A DNA stretch of 29,048 nt from CAZZGX01 sp964653715. GTDB taxonomy: Bacteria; Patescibacteriota; Minisyncoccia; Ryanbacterales; GWA2-47-10b. This document shows, piece after piece, positions 7,591 to 14,793 of this stretch. Below the pieces are notes generated by a model. That model had not been told where the DNA came from. It worked only from the letters and a program-made list of their open reading frames with translations, and did no database searches. The translations under genes and the position numbers were made by a program. The DNA is taken from the NCBI GenBank assembly GCA_964653715.1, contig CAZZGX010000021.1:1-29048 (forward strand), written 5' to 3'. Within the stretch, counting starts at the first letter, position 1. Each line of letters begins with the position of its first letter.

Positions 7591-7777
7591 CTATAAAGAA
7601 AAGACCCCGGAAACATGTTTAGCATGCTTCCGGGGGGCTTAGAAGTTTATTGCCTGTAAGTTGCCGTCCCAACAGGCTTACCCCTGTCTCTATTGTCCGC
7701 GTGCCGAGGACCGCGTTCGCGGACTCACCCCTGTACTAGTGCTTGCCCGGGAGACCGAGGATCGTCTCTCATTTATG
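7591..7777 (-). ncRNA. Unassigned structured small RNA (about 185 nt) with own promoter and terminator
   Basis: No open frame is supported here, but the stretch behaves like an RNA gene. It has a near-consensus promoter (7784-7811), a start expected near 7777, and a 13-bp terminator ending near 7595. The body is GC-rich. It contains GTCCGCG (7724-7718) complementary to CGCGGAC (7701-7695). It also contains GTAAG (7681-7677) with CTTAC (7660-7656), and the overlapping pair GCCT (7677-7674) with AGGC (7655-7652), which together could form a pseudoknot. Two motifs, TCCTCGG and ACAGGGGTRAG, each occur twice about 50 bases apart. The size suits a 6S-like RNA, but I do not see tmRNA, RNase P or SRP RNA signatures. 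It lies upstream of secE but is separated from it by a terminator and a second promoter. Confidence 0.6.
7595..7636 (-). terminator. Strong intrinsic terminator of the small RNA
   Basis: On the minus strand arms CCCCGGAAGCATG (7636-7624) and CATGTTTCCGGGG (7616-7604) pair over 13 bp with one G-U. The sequence TCTTTTCTTT follows. Confidence 0.85.
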
Positions 7778-7783
7778 TTTGGC

Positions 7784-7811
7784 ATCATAGCAGAACAATT
7801 GGTAATGTCAA
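7784..7811 (-). promoter_or_regulatory. Near-consensus promoter of the small RNA
   Basis: On the minus strand TTGACA (7806-7811) is a perfect -35. After 16 bases TATGAT (7784-7789) is a strong -10, preceded by TGC. It is one of the best promoters in the window and lies in a stretch with no protein gene. Confidence 0.75.
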
Positions 7812-7837
7812 GAGCATATTACGCTCATTCGGGGGTA

Positions 7838-7862
7838 TAAAGAAAAAGCCCCTTTTGGGGCT
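7838..7862 (-). terminator. Intrinsic terminator of the HAD phosphatase gene
   Basis: Arms AGCCCC (7862-7857) and GGGGCT (7852-7847) with loop AAAA are followed on the minus strand by TTTTCTTTA. The stop codon of the gene at 7861-8553 lies inside the hairpin. Confidence 0.8.
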
Positions 7863-8553
7863 AGAGAATCGAGACAAGCTCGCAAAGATCAAAGAGAGAG
7901 CCGATGATATGGTCCTCGGGAACTCCTGCGTGCAAGAATCCTTTTCGAGGGATACCACCCGAAAGCGTCGCAACGAAACGTACGTCGCCTCCCCGCGCCG
8001 TTTCAAGATCGGGATACCAATCGCCGACGTATACCGCATGAGCGCGCTTTACCGCAATTCGCTCAAAAATTGGATCAAGCGCTCTCGGGTCCGGTTTTGT
8101 CGGATACCCGTTGCCCGAAATGCTGAAGGCGGCGAAGTGTTTAAAACTCAGACCGACGTTGTTAAATTTATGATCAAGTGTTTCCCAATCATTGGTAGTG
8201 CAAAGAGCAATAGGAACATTGTAGTGCCGAAACCATTGAATGGCAGGCAAGCTCCCCGGAAGGAGTGGGTAGGTATTTTCTTTTTCTACCTTGCGAAAGC
8301 AAGAGATATATTCCCGCGCCCTTGTATCGTCGATGTATGGCCAGAGCTTTTGTGGACCTTCTTCATGAAGAATCGCGTATCCACGTTCAGTTCCTTCGCG
8401 AAATTCTTTCAGGTACGTGGTAATTGGCCCAATGGGAAGCCCGAGTCGTCTCGCAGCTGTGCTGAGATTTTTCTCAAAACACGCGAGAAGATCGAGGATG
8501 ACTCCATCGACATCGAGAATGACAAGCTCGAGAGGCATATCGAAAATACGCAT
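7861..8553 (-). CDS. HAD superfamily phosphatase
   Basis: HAD phosphatases remove phosphate from small metabolites through a phospho-aspartate. Motif I is DVDGVILD (14-21). Motif II is around CTTND in PIALCTTNDWE, motif III is Lys in GYPTKPDPRAL, and motif IV is GDWYPDLE. A helical cap lies between motifs I and II, as in the phosphoglycolate phosphatase-like subfamily. The 230-residue length fits. The ATG at 8553 has GGAGGTGG six bases upstream, which supports it over an ATG five codons later. The gene has its own terminator. The substrate cannot be told. Confidence 0.88.
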   Translation of the reverse strand: MRIFDMPLELVILDVDGVILDLLACFEKNLSTAARRLGLPIGPITTYLKEFREGTERGYAILHEEGPQKLWPYIDDTRAREYISCFRKVEKENTYPLLPGSLPAIQWFRHYNVPIALCTTNDWETLDHKFNNVGLSFKHFAAFSISGNGYPTKPDPRALDPIFERIAVKRAHAVYVGDWYPDLETARGGDVRFVATLSGGIPRKGFLHAGVPEDHIIGSLFDLCELVSIL

Positions 8554-8608
8554 CAGCCACCTCCAATTTTTCTAGCTTTACGCTAGCACATTTTTGAAAA
8601 GAGACAAA

Positions 8609-10636
8609 TTAAATATCCAAATTTTTGACGTATTTGGCGTGGGTTTGGATGAAGTTTTTGCGGGGGGCGACTTCTTCGCCCATAAGAACGTCGAACATAT
8701 GATCCGCCTCCTCCGCGTCTTTTATCATAACGCGCCGCATGACTCTACGCGCGGGGTCCATCGTCGTCTCCCACAATTGTTCGGGATTCATCTCGCCCAG
8801 TCCTTTGTATCGCTGTATAGAAATACCTTTCATCTTGCTATCCGTCTCGGGAGCCGTATCTTCCTCCGAAGCAGGCTCTTCCGCGGCTTCTTCCTTTGCT
8901 TTTTTTTCGGCTTTCATCTTTTGAAATTCCCGGACAAGCGCGTCTTTCTCTTCGTCTGAATACGCGTAGCGTATATCGCGCCCTTTTTGCACGCGGTAGA
9001 GCGGCGGCTGCGCTATATATATGTAGCCCGCGTCAATAATAGGCCGGAAGTAACGATAAAAAAGAGTAAGAAGGAGTGTCCGGATATGCGCGCCGTCAAC
9101 ATCCGCGTCGGTCATAATGACGACTTTGTGATAACGAATCCTCGAAAGATCAAATTCGTCGGCGATCGCGGTACCGAGCGCTATGATAAGCGCGCGGATT
9201 TCTTTGAAGGCAAGCATCTTGTCGAGCCGCGCGCGCTCCACGTTTAAAATTTTGCCGCGAAGAGGCAGGATCGCCTGCGTCCGGCGATCGCGAGCTTGTT
9301 TGGCTGATCCCCCTGCCGAGTCTCCCTCTACGATAAAGACTTCGGATTCGGCAGGATCACGCGACTGACAGTCGGCAAGTTTCCCCGGAAGCGTCATCCC
9401 TTCAAGCGCGCCCTTTCGCAAAATTGTTTCTTTAGCGGCCTTGGCGGCCCTCCGCGCTTTCGCGGCAAGAACAACTTTATTCAAAGCGGCCGAGGCGTCC
9501 TGCGGATGTTCTTCCAGCCAGGCACTGAAGGCCTCGCCAAAAACTTTTTCAACGGCGCCGCGCGCTTCAGGGTTGCCCAGTTTTGCTTTTGTCTGCCCTT
9601 CAAATTGCGGCTCATGAATTTTGACCGAAACAACCGCCGAAAGCCCCTCGCGAACATCATCTCCCGTCAGATTGTCTTCGTCTTTACCAAAATACCCATT
9701 TGTGCGCCCGTAATCGTTCAAAATTCTCGTGAGCGCGGTCCTAAAGCCCGTAATATGCATACCGCCTTCGGGCGTATAAATATTGTTGGCAAATCCGAGC
9801 TCGCGCATCGAAAGGTCGTCGGCGTACTGCAACGCGATCTCGACCTGCACATCAGCCTCGGATTTGGACGTGTAAAAAATATTTTCATGGCTTGCCGTAA
9901 GATATCGGTTAAGATGCTTAATATAGGAGACGATTCCGCCTTCAAAATAAAACGAATACGCCCGCCCTTCCCCTTTTTTGCGCTCATCATATATGGAAAG
10001 GCGAATGCCAGAATTGAGGTACACTTGCTGGCGCAAGTGATCAATAATTTTCTGCCAGTCGAAATCAATCTCTTTAAAAATTTCTTTGTCTGGTTCAAAG
10101 GTAACCGACGTCCCCGATCCTGCGCACGTGCCGATTTTTTTGACTGCCGTTTTTGGGTTGCCGCGTTCATACTCTTGCACCCAAAGATTTTCATCTTTGC
10201 ATACTTCCACTCGAACCCATATGGAAAGCGCGTTGACCACCGAAACCCCGACGCCGTGGAGCCCGCCTGCCACCTTGTACGCCTCCCCTCCAAACTTGCC
10301 GCCCGCGTGCAGCGTCGTCATAACCGTCTCGAGCGCGGATTTTTTTGTTTGCTTGTGAATATCAACCGGGATGCCGCGACCGTCATCCACGACCCGCACG
10401 CGGTTTTGCGGAAGGAGCGTGATCGAAATGTTTTTGGCAAATCCCGCCATCGCCTCGTCAATCGAGTTATCAACAACTTCCCAAATCAAATGATGTAACC
10501 CATCAGGCCCGGTTGATCCGATGTACATACCGGGGCGCTTACGGACCGGTTCAAGCCCTTCAAGGACGTAGATATCCTTGGCGCCGTAGGAATCGCTCCC
10601 ATTGTCATTTTTCGGTTTTTCTTTTTCTTTCGCCAT
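8609..10636 (-). CDS. gyrB: DNA gyrase subunit B
   Basis: GyrB is the ATPase half of gyrase, which introduces negative supercoils with GyrA. From the chosen ATG at 10636 the protein is 675 residues. GHKL ATPase motifs are NSIDEA (about 57-62), DDGRGIPV (84-91) and the lid AGGLHGVGVSVVNALS. The TOPRIM domain has EGDSAGGSA and DADVDGAHI. The C-terminus ends HAKYVKNLDI, which favours GyrB over ParE. A lysine/glutamate-rich insert at about 575-601 interrupts the region before QRYKGLGEMN. The frame extends 18 codons upstream into pheT, but MAKEKEK is the natural start, 10 bases after the pheT stop. It is the last gene of pheS-pheT-gyrB. Confidence 0.96.
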   Translation of the reverse strand: MAKEKEKPKNDNGSDSYGAKDIYVLEGLEPVRKRPGMYIGSTGPDGLHHLIWEVVDNSIDEAMAGFAKNISITLLPQNRVRVVDDGRGIPVDIHKQTKKSALETVMTTLHAGGKFGGEAYKVAGGLHGVGVSVVNALSIWVRVEVCKDENLWVQEYERGNPKTAVKKIGTCAGSGTSVTFEPDKEIFKEIDFDWQKIIDHLRQQVYLNSGIRLSIYDERKKGEGRAYSFYFEGGIVSYIKHLNRYLTASHENIFYTSKSEADVQVEIALQYADDLSMRELGFANNIYTPEGGMHITGFRTALTRILNDYGRTNGYFGKDEDNLTGDDVREGLSAVVSVKIHEPQFEGQTKAKLGNPEARGAVEKVFGEAFSAWLEEHPQDASAALNKVVLAAKARRAAKAAKETILRKGALEGMTLPGKLADCQSRDPAESEVFIVEGDSAGGSAKQARDRRTQAILPLRGKILNVERARLDKMLAFKEIRALIIALGTAIADEFDLSRIRYHKVVIMTDADVDGAHIRTLLLTLFYRYFRPIIDAGYIYIAQPPLYRVQKGRDIRYAYSDEEKDALVREFQKMKAEKKAKEEAAEEPASEEDTAPETDSKMKGISIQRYKGLGEMNPEQLWETTMDPARRVMRRVMIKDAEEADHMFDVLMGEEVAPRKNFIQTHAKYVKNLDI

Positions 10637-10646
10637 AATTTTTGAT

Positions 10647-12677
10647 TTAAGAACGGATATCCCAGCCACGCTCGGCAATTGCCTTCTCAACTTTTTTCAT
10701 GGCCGTAAGCACTTCCATATCAGTTAGCGTGCGGTCTTCGGCCTGAAAAACAAGATGAAACGCGAGACTCTTTGAATCCGTTCCAAGAGAATCTTCCTCG
10801 TAATAATCGAAAAGGTCAATGTCCCCGAGGAGCATGCCTGCTGCAGCTTCAAGAAATTCCATAACATCATCCACACGATCATCTTTCGAAACGACGACTG
10901 CGAGATCACGGACGATCGCCGGATATTTGGGAAGCGGCCGGAACTCATAGGTATCCTCAACACGCTCAAGAATTTTTGGCGCAAGAAGCTCGATGCCCAC
11001 TGCTTGAGTTTTGAGGCCGAGTACCGGATGTAATTCATAAAGCACCCCGACTGTTTCCTCCTCAATTTTCACAAAAGCTGACCGATACGGATGCATAACG
11101 GTTTTTTGTGAAAGCGGCCAGGGAGTCTCTGCCCCATCGACATCTTCAAACCAAACTTCAGTGAGGCCGCATTGAGCAAAGAGCGTTTCCACGACTCCCT
11201 TTGCTTCAAAGTAAAGCCTAGACGTTTTTTTGGGCTCGGAGAGAAATGCGGCAATGATTGTGTATTCCTCGGGTTTTTTGCCTCGACGAAAAATTTCTCC
11301 AACTTCAAAAAATCGAAGGTTTTTTTCACGAGCGCTGTTACTGCGAATATTTTTGAGAAATCCGTGGATGAGAGATCCGCGAAGATACCTAGAGTCTTCT
11401 GAGATCGGGTTTACCAGCTCAAGATGCGCCTCGGCTCCCCGATCTATCTGAGTTTCAACCTTGCTTTCGAAAGCATAATTCACAACCTCAAAAAATCCAA
11501 GCGCCTTGAAACGGGAGCGCACGGTGTCATAAAAATCATGGGCTTCATTTTTTTCTGGGTGCACGAGTGCGGCGTGCGGAGGGCGCGCCAAGACTCGATC
11601 GTAGCCAAAAACCCGCCCAATCTCCTCGATAACATCTTCTTTACAAGTAATATCAAGTCGCCATGAAGGCGCCATCACTGAAAAAATGCCTTTTTGTTTT
11701 TGAATAACAAGAAAGCCAAGTCGCTCGAGAATTTCGCGAATGTCTTTTTCGGATATTTCTCTTCCAAGAAGACGCGCCACGTATTCGCCTCGCACCAACA
11801 CTCCGGCAGACAATTGTTTTTTCTGATATATGTCGATCGGCGCGCTTTCAATAATCCCACTTAATGTTTCTTCTACAAAATCGAGAAGCCGCCACATCGT
11901 ATGTTCGAGCTCTGCCGCCGGCAACCCTTGAGAAAAGCGACTAGACGCATCCGTGGTAAGACCTATCTCCTTTGAGGCCTCGCGGATACGCGTCGGATCA
12001 AAAACGGCGGCCTCAAATACAACTCGGCGCGTTTTTTCATCGATCGCGGCGCGCTTGCCGCCTTTAATGCCCGCGATCGCTATGGGACCCTTTGCGTCCG
12101 CGATAACCAGATGATTTTTTTTCAAATGTACGCGCGTCTCGTCAATCGTCTCTATCTCCTCGCCTTCCTTTGCAAGTCGGACAAAAATTGTTTTTCCTTC
12201 AAGCTTATCGTAATCAAACGCGTGCACTGGGTTACCTGTCTCGAGCATAATGTAATTAGTCACGTCCACTATTGAATTGATAGGGCGCAGTCCACAGGCC
12301 AAAAGCCGCTCCTCAATTTTTTTGGGAGATTTTTTTACTTTCGCGTCACGTACCATGCCAACCATATAGCGCTGGGTATCAGAAGAACCGAGCGAGATAC
12401 GAAGACTTTTTGGCTGAGTCGCCAGAAGTGTATGAGCGCGAGGTATTTCGGGAATAATTTTTTTTGACAGGAGTGCTCTGATTTCTCGAGCTAAACCCAA
12501 ATGTCCTGAAGAGTCAGGAAATCGGTTTGGAAGAATGTCGATATCAAAAACTGTGTCTCGCCCAACGCTCTGGACACTCTCAACTTGATAGGCATGCCTA
12601 GTCAAAAGCTCCGAAAGCTTAGAAGGGCTTGGAATTTTTTCGACAAAATCGGAAAGCCAAGAATAAGAAAACTTCAT
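10647..12677 (-). CDS. pheT: Phenylalanyl-tRNA synthetase beta chain, short form
   Basis: PheT pairs with PheS to charge tRNA-Phe. It opens MKFSYSWLSDFV and has the B3/B4 editing region and the B5 segment. The catalytic-like core follows, with a C-terminal anticodon-binding domain beginning near YEFRPLPKYPAIVRDLAVVV. The length is 676 residues against about 800 in E. coli. The deficit is at the N-terminus. After HAYQVESVQSVG the sequence goes directly to FDIDILPNRFPD, so the roughly 110-residue EMAPII-like OB-fold tRNA-binding domain is absent. The gene lies 4 bases downstream of pheS. Confidence 0.96.
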   Translation of the reverse strand: MKFSYSWLSDFVEKIPSPSKLSELLTRHAYQVESVQSVGRDTVFDIDILPNRFPDSSGHLGLAREIRALLSKKIIPEIPRAHTLLATQPKSLRISLGSSDTQRYMVGMVRDAKVKKSPKKIEERLLACGLRPINSIVDVTNYIMLETGNPVHAFDYDKLEGKTIFVRLAKEGEEIETIDETRVHLKKNHLVIADAKGPIAIAGIKGGKRAAIDEKTRRVVFEAAVFDPTRIREASKEIGLTTDASSRFSQGLPAAELEHTMWRLLDFVEETLSGIIESAPIDIYQKKQLSAGVLVRGEYVARLLGREISEKDIREILERLGFLVIQKQKGIFSVMAPSWRLDITCKEDVIEEIGRVFGYDRVLARPPHAALVHPEKNEAHDFYDTVRSRFKALGFFEVVNYAFESKVETQIDRGAEAHLELVNPISEDSRYLRGSLIHGFLKNIRSNSAREKNLRFFEVGEIFRRGKKPEEYTIIAAFLSEPKKTSRLYFEAKGVVETLFAQCGLTEVWFEDVDGAETPWPLSQKTVMHPYRSAFVKIEEETVGVLYELHPVLGLKTQAVGIELLAPKILERVEDTYEFRPLPKYPAIVRDLAVVVSKDDRVDDVMEFLEAAAGMLLGDIDLFDYYEEDSLGTDSKSLAFHLVFQAEDRTLTDMEVLTAMKKVEKAIAERGWDIRS

Positions 12678-12681
12678 TTGA

Positions 12682-13719
12682 TTAAAATTGTTTCAGGAAC
12701 CTGATATCATTTTGGCGAAACAGCCGAACGTCCGGAATTTTATATTTCATCATTGCGATGCGATCAAGCCCAATGCCGAACGCGAATCCTTGCCATTCTC
12801 CTACGACATATCCCGCCGCTTCAAAAACTTTTTGATGGATCATGCCCGCGCCCAAAAGCTCGAGCCAACCTGAGTGAGCACAGACAGAACATCCCTTACC
12901 ATGACAAGAAAGACACGCGATATCGACTTCGAAGCCCGGCTCGACAAAGGGAAAGTAGCTTGGCCGAAGGCGAATCTCGATTTTTCGGCCGAACATTTTT
13001 TCAAAAAAGAGAGCTAAAATATATTTTAAATTGGCAACAGATATGTCGTGCCCGACCATAAGGCCTTCTAGTTGCAAAAATTCGATATCGTGAGACGCGT
13101 CCGTGGCTTCGTGGCGAAAAGCAGTGCCGGGAGCGATGATACGAAAGGGCGGATTGTGCCTTTCCATATATCGGATCTGGACAGGGCTCGTATGCGTACG
13201 GAGCAGATATTCGCTCTTCTGCCCCTTGGAATTTGCGATCCAAAACGTGTCCCAAAGATCGCGCGCGGGATGGTCGCCTGGAATATTGAGCGCGTCAAAA
13301 TTGTAGTATTCGGTCTCAACTTCCGGCCCGTCGGCAATCGTGAACCCTAGTGATGTGAAAACACGCTCTGCTTCCATCCGAATTCTTGTGAGCGGATGAA
13401 GATGGCCGACTTCTTTCTTGGCACCCGGAAATGTCACATCAATTTTCTCGCGCTCGAGCTCTTGCGAAGCCGCTTCACGCCGAAAAGCGTCTCTCCGTAT
13501 TTCGATCATGGACAAAAGTTCTTTACGCAACACATTTGCCTTCTCTCCAAGCGTGCGGCGTTTTCCCTCTGGCATCGCCGAGAGTGAACGCAAAATCGCG
13601 GTAAGCACTCCCTGTTTGCGCCCAAAAAACTCAAGCTCAATTTTTTCAATCTCGGCGAGGGTTTGCGCGGCCGAAAGCTTCTTCTCGGCCTTCTTTTTGA
13701 GCCTTTCGAGCGATTCCAT
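12682..13719 (-). CDS. pheS: Phenylalanyl-tRNA synthetase alpha chain
   Basis: PheS carries the class II catalytic site. The 345-residue protein begins MESLERLKKKAEKKL with a coiled-coil arm, then HPLTRIRMEAERVFTSLGF. Motif 2 is TAFRHEATDASHDIEFLQLEG, and motif 3 is in FAFGIGLDRIAMMKY. A four-cysteine cluster, CLSCHGKGCSVC, precedes the segment LELLGAGM and may bind zinc, as in some other PheS proteins. The frame is open 44 codons further upstream, but ATG 13719 is supported by family similarity. A -10 element ends only 7 bases upstream and there is no Shine-Dalgarno, so the mRNA is probably leaderless. Confidence 0.96.
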   Translation of the reverse strand: MESLERLKKKAEKKLSAAQTLAEIEKIELEFFGRKQGVLTAILRSLSAMPEGKRRTLGEKANVLRKELLSMIEIRRDAFRREAASQELEREKIDVTFPGAKKEVGHLHPLTRIRMEAERVFTSLGFTIADGPEVETEYYNFDALNIPGDHPARDLWDTFWIANSKGQKSEYLLRTHTSPVQIRYMERHNPPFRIIAPGTAFRHEATDASHDIEFLQLEGLMVGHDISVANLKYILALFFEKMFGRKIEIRLRPSYFPFVEPGFEVDIACLSCHGKGCSVCAHSGWLELLGAGMIHQKVFEAAGYVVGEWQGFAFGIGLDRIAMMKYKIPDVRLFRQNDIRFLKQF

Positions 13720-13726
13720 AGCTTTT

Positions 13727-13755
13727 AGTATAGCTCGAAAAGGCCTTGAAAACAA
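13727..13755 (-). promoter_or_regulatory. Promoter of pheS-pheT-gyrB, apparently leaderless
   Basis: On the minus strand TTGTTT (13750-13755), a 17-base spacer and TATACT (13727-13732) precede the pheS ATG by 7 bases. Transcription is therefore expected to begin at or next to the A of ATG. Confidence 0.6.
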
Positions 13756-13786
13756 GCAAAATTTTACTTCCGTGGGGATAAAATAA

Positions 13787-14272
13787 CTATGAAATAATCC
13801 TGTCGCCCAAAAGAGATATGAATTCGCCGCGATAGTCTTCCATATGCACATCGTTTAAATGCAAAAAGGGATGGCTTTCCGGAGTATACTCATAGTGGCC
13901 GCGCACTTCACCGTCTTCAAAAACACGCATGTGGTATTGATGCACGAAATCTTTTACATACCGCAGACTGACCACCTCGCCTTCGTCTTCCCACGCGACG
14001 AAGTGATTGCCATACCCATGTTCCACGAGAAAAGAAACGAATTCCTTGATAGATAGGTGAGGAGCTATTTTGCCAATGAGAAAATTCTGCCGACCTTCAT
14101 GCGCCACCACGCCAAGCGACAGTAACGCGTCCCTAAAAAAAACATGATGAGGAGTATAAAAACGCCAGAAAACATATTTAATACGATCCAAAAATGACTC
14201 TGGATAAATCATCTTTGAAGAAGGAAGTGTCCTTGCCCATGCCTTTACATCATTTACCAGCTCTTGTTGCAT
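13787..14272 (-). CDS. Conserved-looking protein of unknown function
   Basis: I do not recognise this 161-residue protein. It has no signal peptide or membrane helix. It is rich in aromatic and histidine residues, with a basic N-terminal half (DRIKYVFWRFYTPHHVFFRD). The acidic C-terminal half contains YHMRVFEDGEVRGHYEYTPE, which reads like a folded beta-rich domain. The gene stands alone, upstream of pheS on the same strand. The start is uncertain. A TATACT -10-like hexamer (14273-14278) abuts the ATG, so transcription from it would begin inside the frame and Met21 (14212) could be used. A second TATACT at 14333-14338 could give a normal leader. No function is proposed. Confidence 0.7.
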   Translation of the reverse strand: MQQELVNDVKAWARTLPSSKMIYPESFLDRIKYVFWRFYTPHHVFFRDALLSLGVVAHEGRQNFLIGKIAPHLSIKEFVSFLVEHGYGNHFVAWEDEGEVVSLRYVKDFVHQYHMRVFEDGEVRGHYEYTPESHPFLHLNDVHMEDYRGEFISLLGDRIIS

Positions 14273-14375
14273 AGTATAGCAAATATCTCTTTACCAAAAT
14301 TTTACCAAAATAGCCAAGAAACTCAATGCTCAAGTATACTACCCGTGTGCCTAGCGGATATTGCTTATTTTGCTG

Positions 14376-14463
14376 GCGGGCGCGACCGGATTTCTTTTGC
14401 CTGTCGCAAAAGCCGCCCTCGCTCGCTCAAACCAGTGGCGCTCGCTCACGTTCAAATCCGGTC
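14376..14463. repeat. tRNA-Asp-3'-end copy with foldback element (element 1)
   Basis: Bases 14376-14393 (GCGGGCGCGACCGGATTT) exactly repeat 14522-14539, the 3' part of tRNA-Asp, in the same orientation 146 bases away. The copy is followed by a 7-bp hairpin, CTTTTGC/GCAAAAG (14394-14412), then a GC-rich stretch with two copies of GCTCGCTCA. It ends with GTTCAAATCCGGTC (14450-14463), the inverse complement of the tRNA-Asp T-arm. The outer arms GACCGGATTT/AAATCCGGTC can therefore pair over 10 bp. No protein is encoded. A related structure occurs at 19963-20056. Together with the tRNAs this explains the 520 bases without a protein gene at 14273-14793. Confidence 0.75.
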
Positions 14464-14483
14464 CGAACCATCAACAAACAACC

Positions 14484-14514
14484 AAAAATGGATAACGCGG
14501 GGTTATCCATTTTT
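14484..14514 (-). terminator. Intrinsic terminator of the tRNA-Met/tRNA-Asp operon
   Basis: A perfect 13-bp hairpin has arms AAAAATGGATAAC (14484-14496) and GTTATCCATTTTT (14502-14514). It lies 8 bases after the tRNA-Asp 3' end on the minus strand. The symmetric A/T tails would let it work in either direction. Confidence 0.8.
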
Positions 14515-14522
14515 GTTCGTTG

Positions 14523-14597
14523 CGGGCGCGACCGGATTTGAACCGGCGATCTTCTCCGTGACAGGGAGACGTGTTAACCGGGCTACACCACGCGCCC
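14523..14597 (-). tRNA. tRNA-Asp (GUC)
   Basis: On the minus strand the cloverleaf has acceptor arms GGGCGCG/CGCGCCC and discriminator G. The anticodon loop is CTGTCAC with anticodon GUC, and the T-arm carries GGTTCAAATCC. The length is 75 nt. The 3' CCA is not encoded. It is the second gene after tRNA-Met. Confidence 0.95.
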
Positions 14598-14620
14598 AAG
14601 AAATATCTTGTCCAGCCGTA

Positions 14621-14693
14621 TGCCGGTGGCTGGAATTGAACCAGCGACCTAACGCTTATGAAGCGCTCGCTCTAACCACTGAGCTACACCGGC
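14621..14693 (-). tRNA. tRNA-Met (CAU), elongator type
   Basis: Acceptor arms GCCGGTG/CACCGGC pair fully, with discriminator A. The D-stem is GCTC/GAGC, the anticodon loop is TTCATAA with anticodon CAU, and the T-arm is GCTGG/CCAGC. A paired 1-72 position and no G-C run in the anticodon stem exclude the initiator. A lysidine-modified tRNA-Ile (CAU) is a less likely alternative. The length is 73 nt and CCA is not encoded. Confidence 0.92.
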
Positions 14694-14704
14694 CGATGAG
14701 CCGT

Positions 14705-14733
14705 ATTATAGAAAAAATTGCGCTTTCACGCAA
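14705..14733 (-). promoter_or_regulatory. Promoter of the tRNA operon
   Basis: On the minus strand TTGCGT (14728-14733), a 17-base spacer and a perfect TATAAT (14705-14710) lie 11 bases upstream of the tRNA-Met 5' end. Confidence 0.75.
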
Positions 14734-14739
14734 TGTGGG

Positions 14740-14767
14740 TTGACAAAATAATAAAAAAGGTTAGGCT
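14740..14767 (+). promoter_or_regulatory. Probable promoter of the secreted barrel-like protein gene
   Basis: A perfect TTGACA (14740-14745) is followed after 16 bases by TAGGCT (14762-14767). It is divergent from the tRNA promoter, with only 6 bases between the two -35 elements. The -10 assignment is the weaker part. Confidence 0.5.
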
Positions 14768-14793
14768 ATCTTCGGATAGAGAGGGGGGTCAAA

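Noticed and set aside
7591..7777. The small RNA as tmRNA, RNase P RNA or SRP RNA
   Set aside because: There is no T-arm-like 3' end or tag frame, no AGGAAAGTCC-type P4 motif, and no GGAAGGAAGC-type SRP loop.
7693..8586. 297-codon plus-strand open frame over the small RNA and HAD gene
   Set aside because: The HAD phosphatase on the minus strand has all four motifs and a Shine-Dalgarno. The plus frame has neither.
9506..10498. 330-codon open frame antisense to gyrB
   Set aside because: It is a long shadow of a high-confidence gene in a GC-rich stretch, with no ribosome binding site or family motifs.
13720..13851. N-terminal extension of pheS
   Set aside because: It contains the promoter and has no PheS similarity.
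14264..14743. 159-codon plus-strand open frame across the tRNA region
   Set aside because: Its segments GATGFEPAIF and WLELNQRPNAYEALALTTEL are the usual false translations of tRNA genes on the opposite strand.
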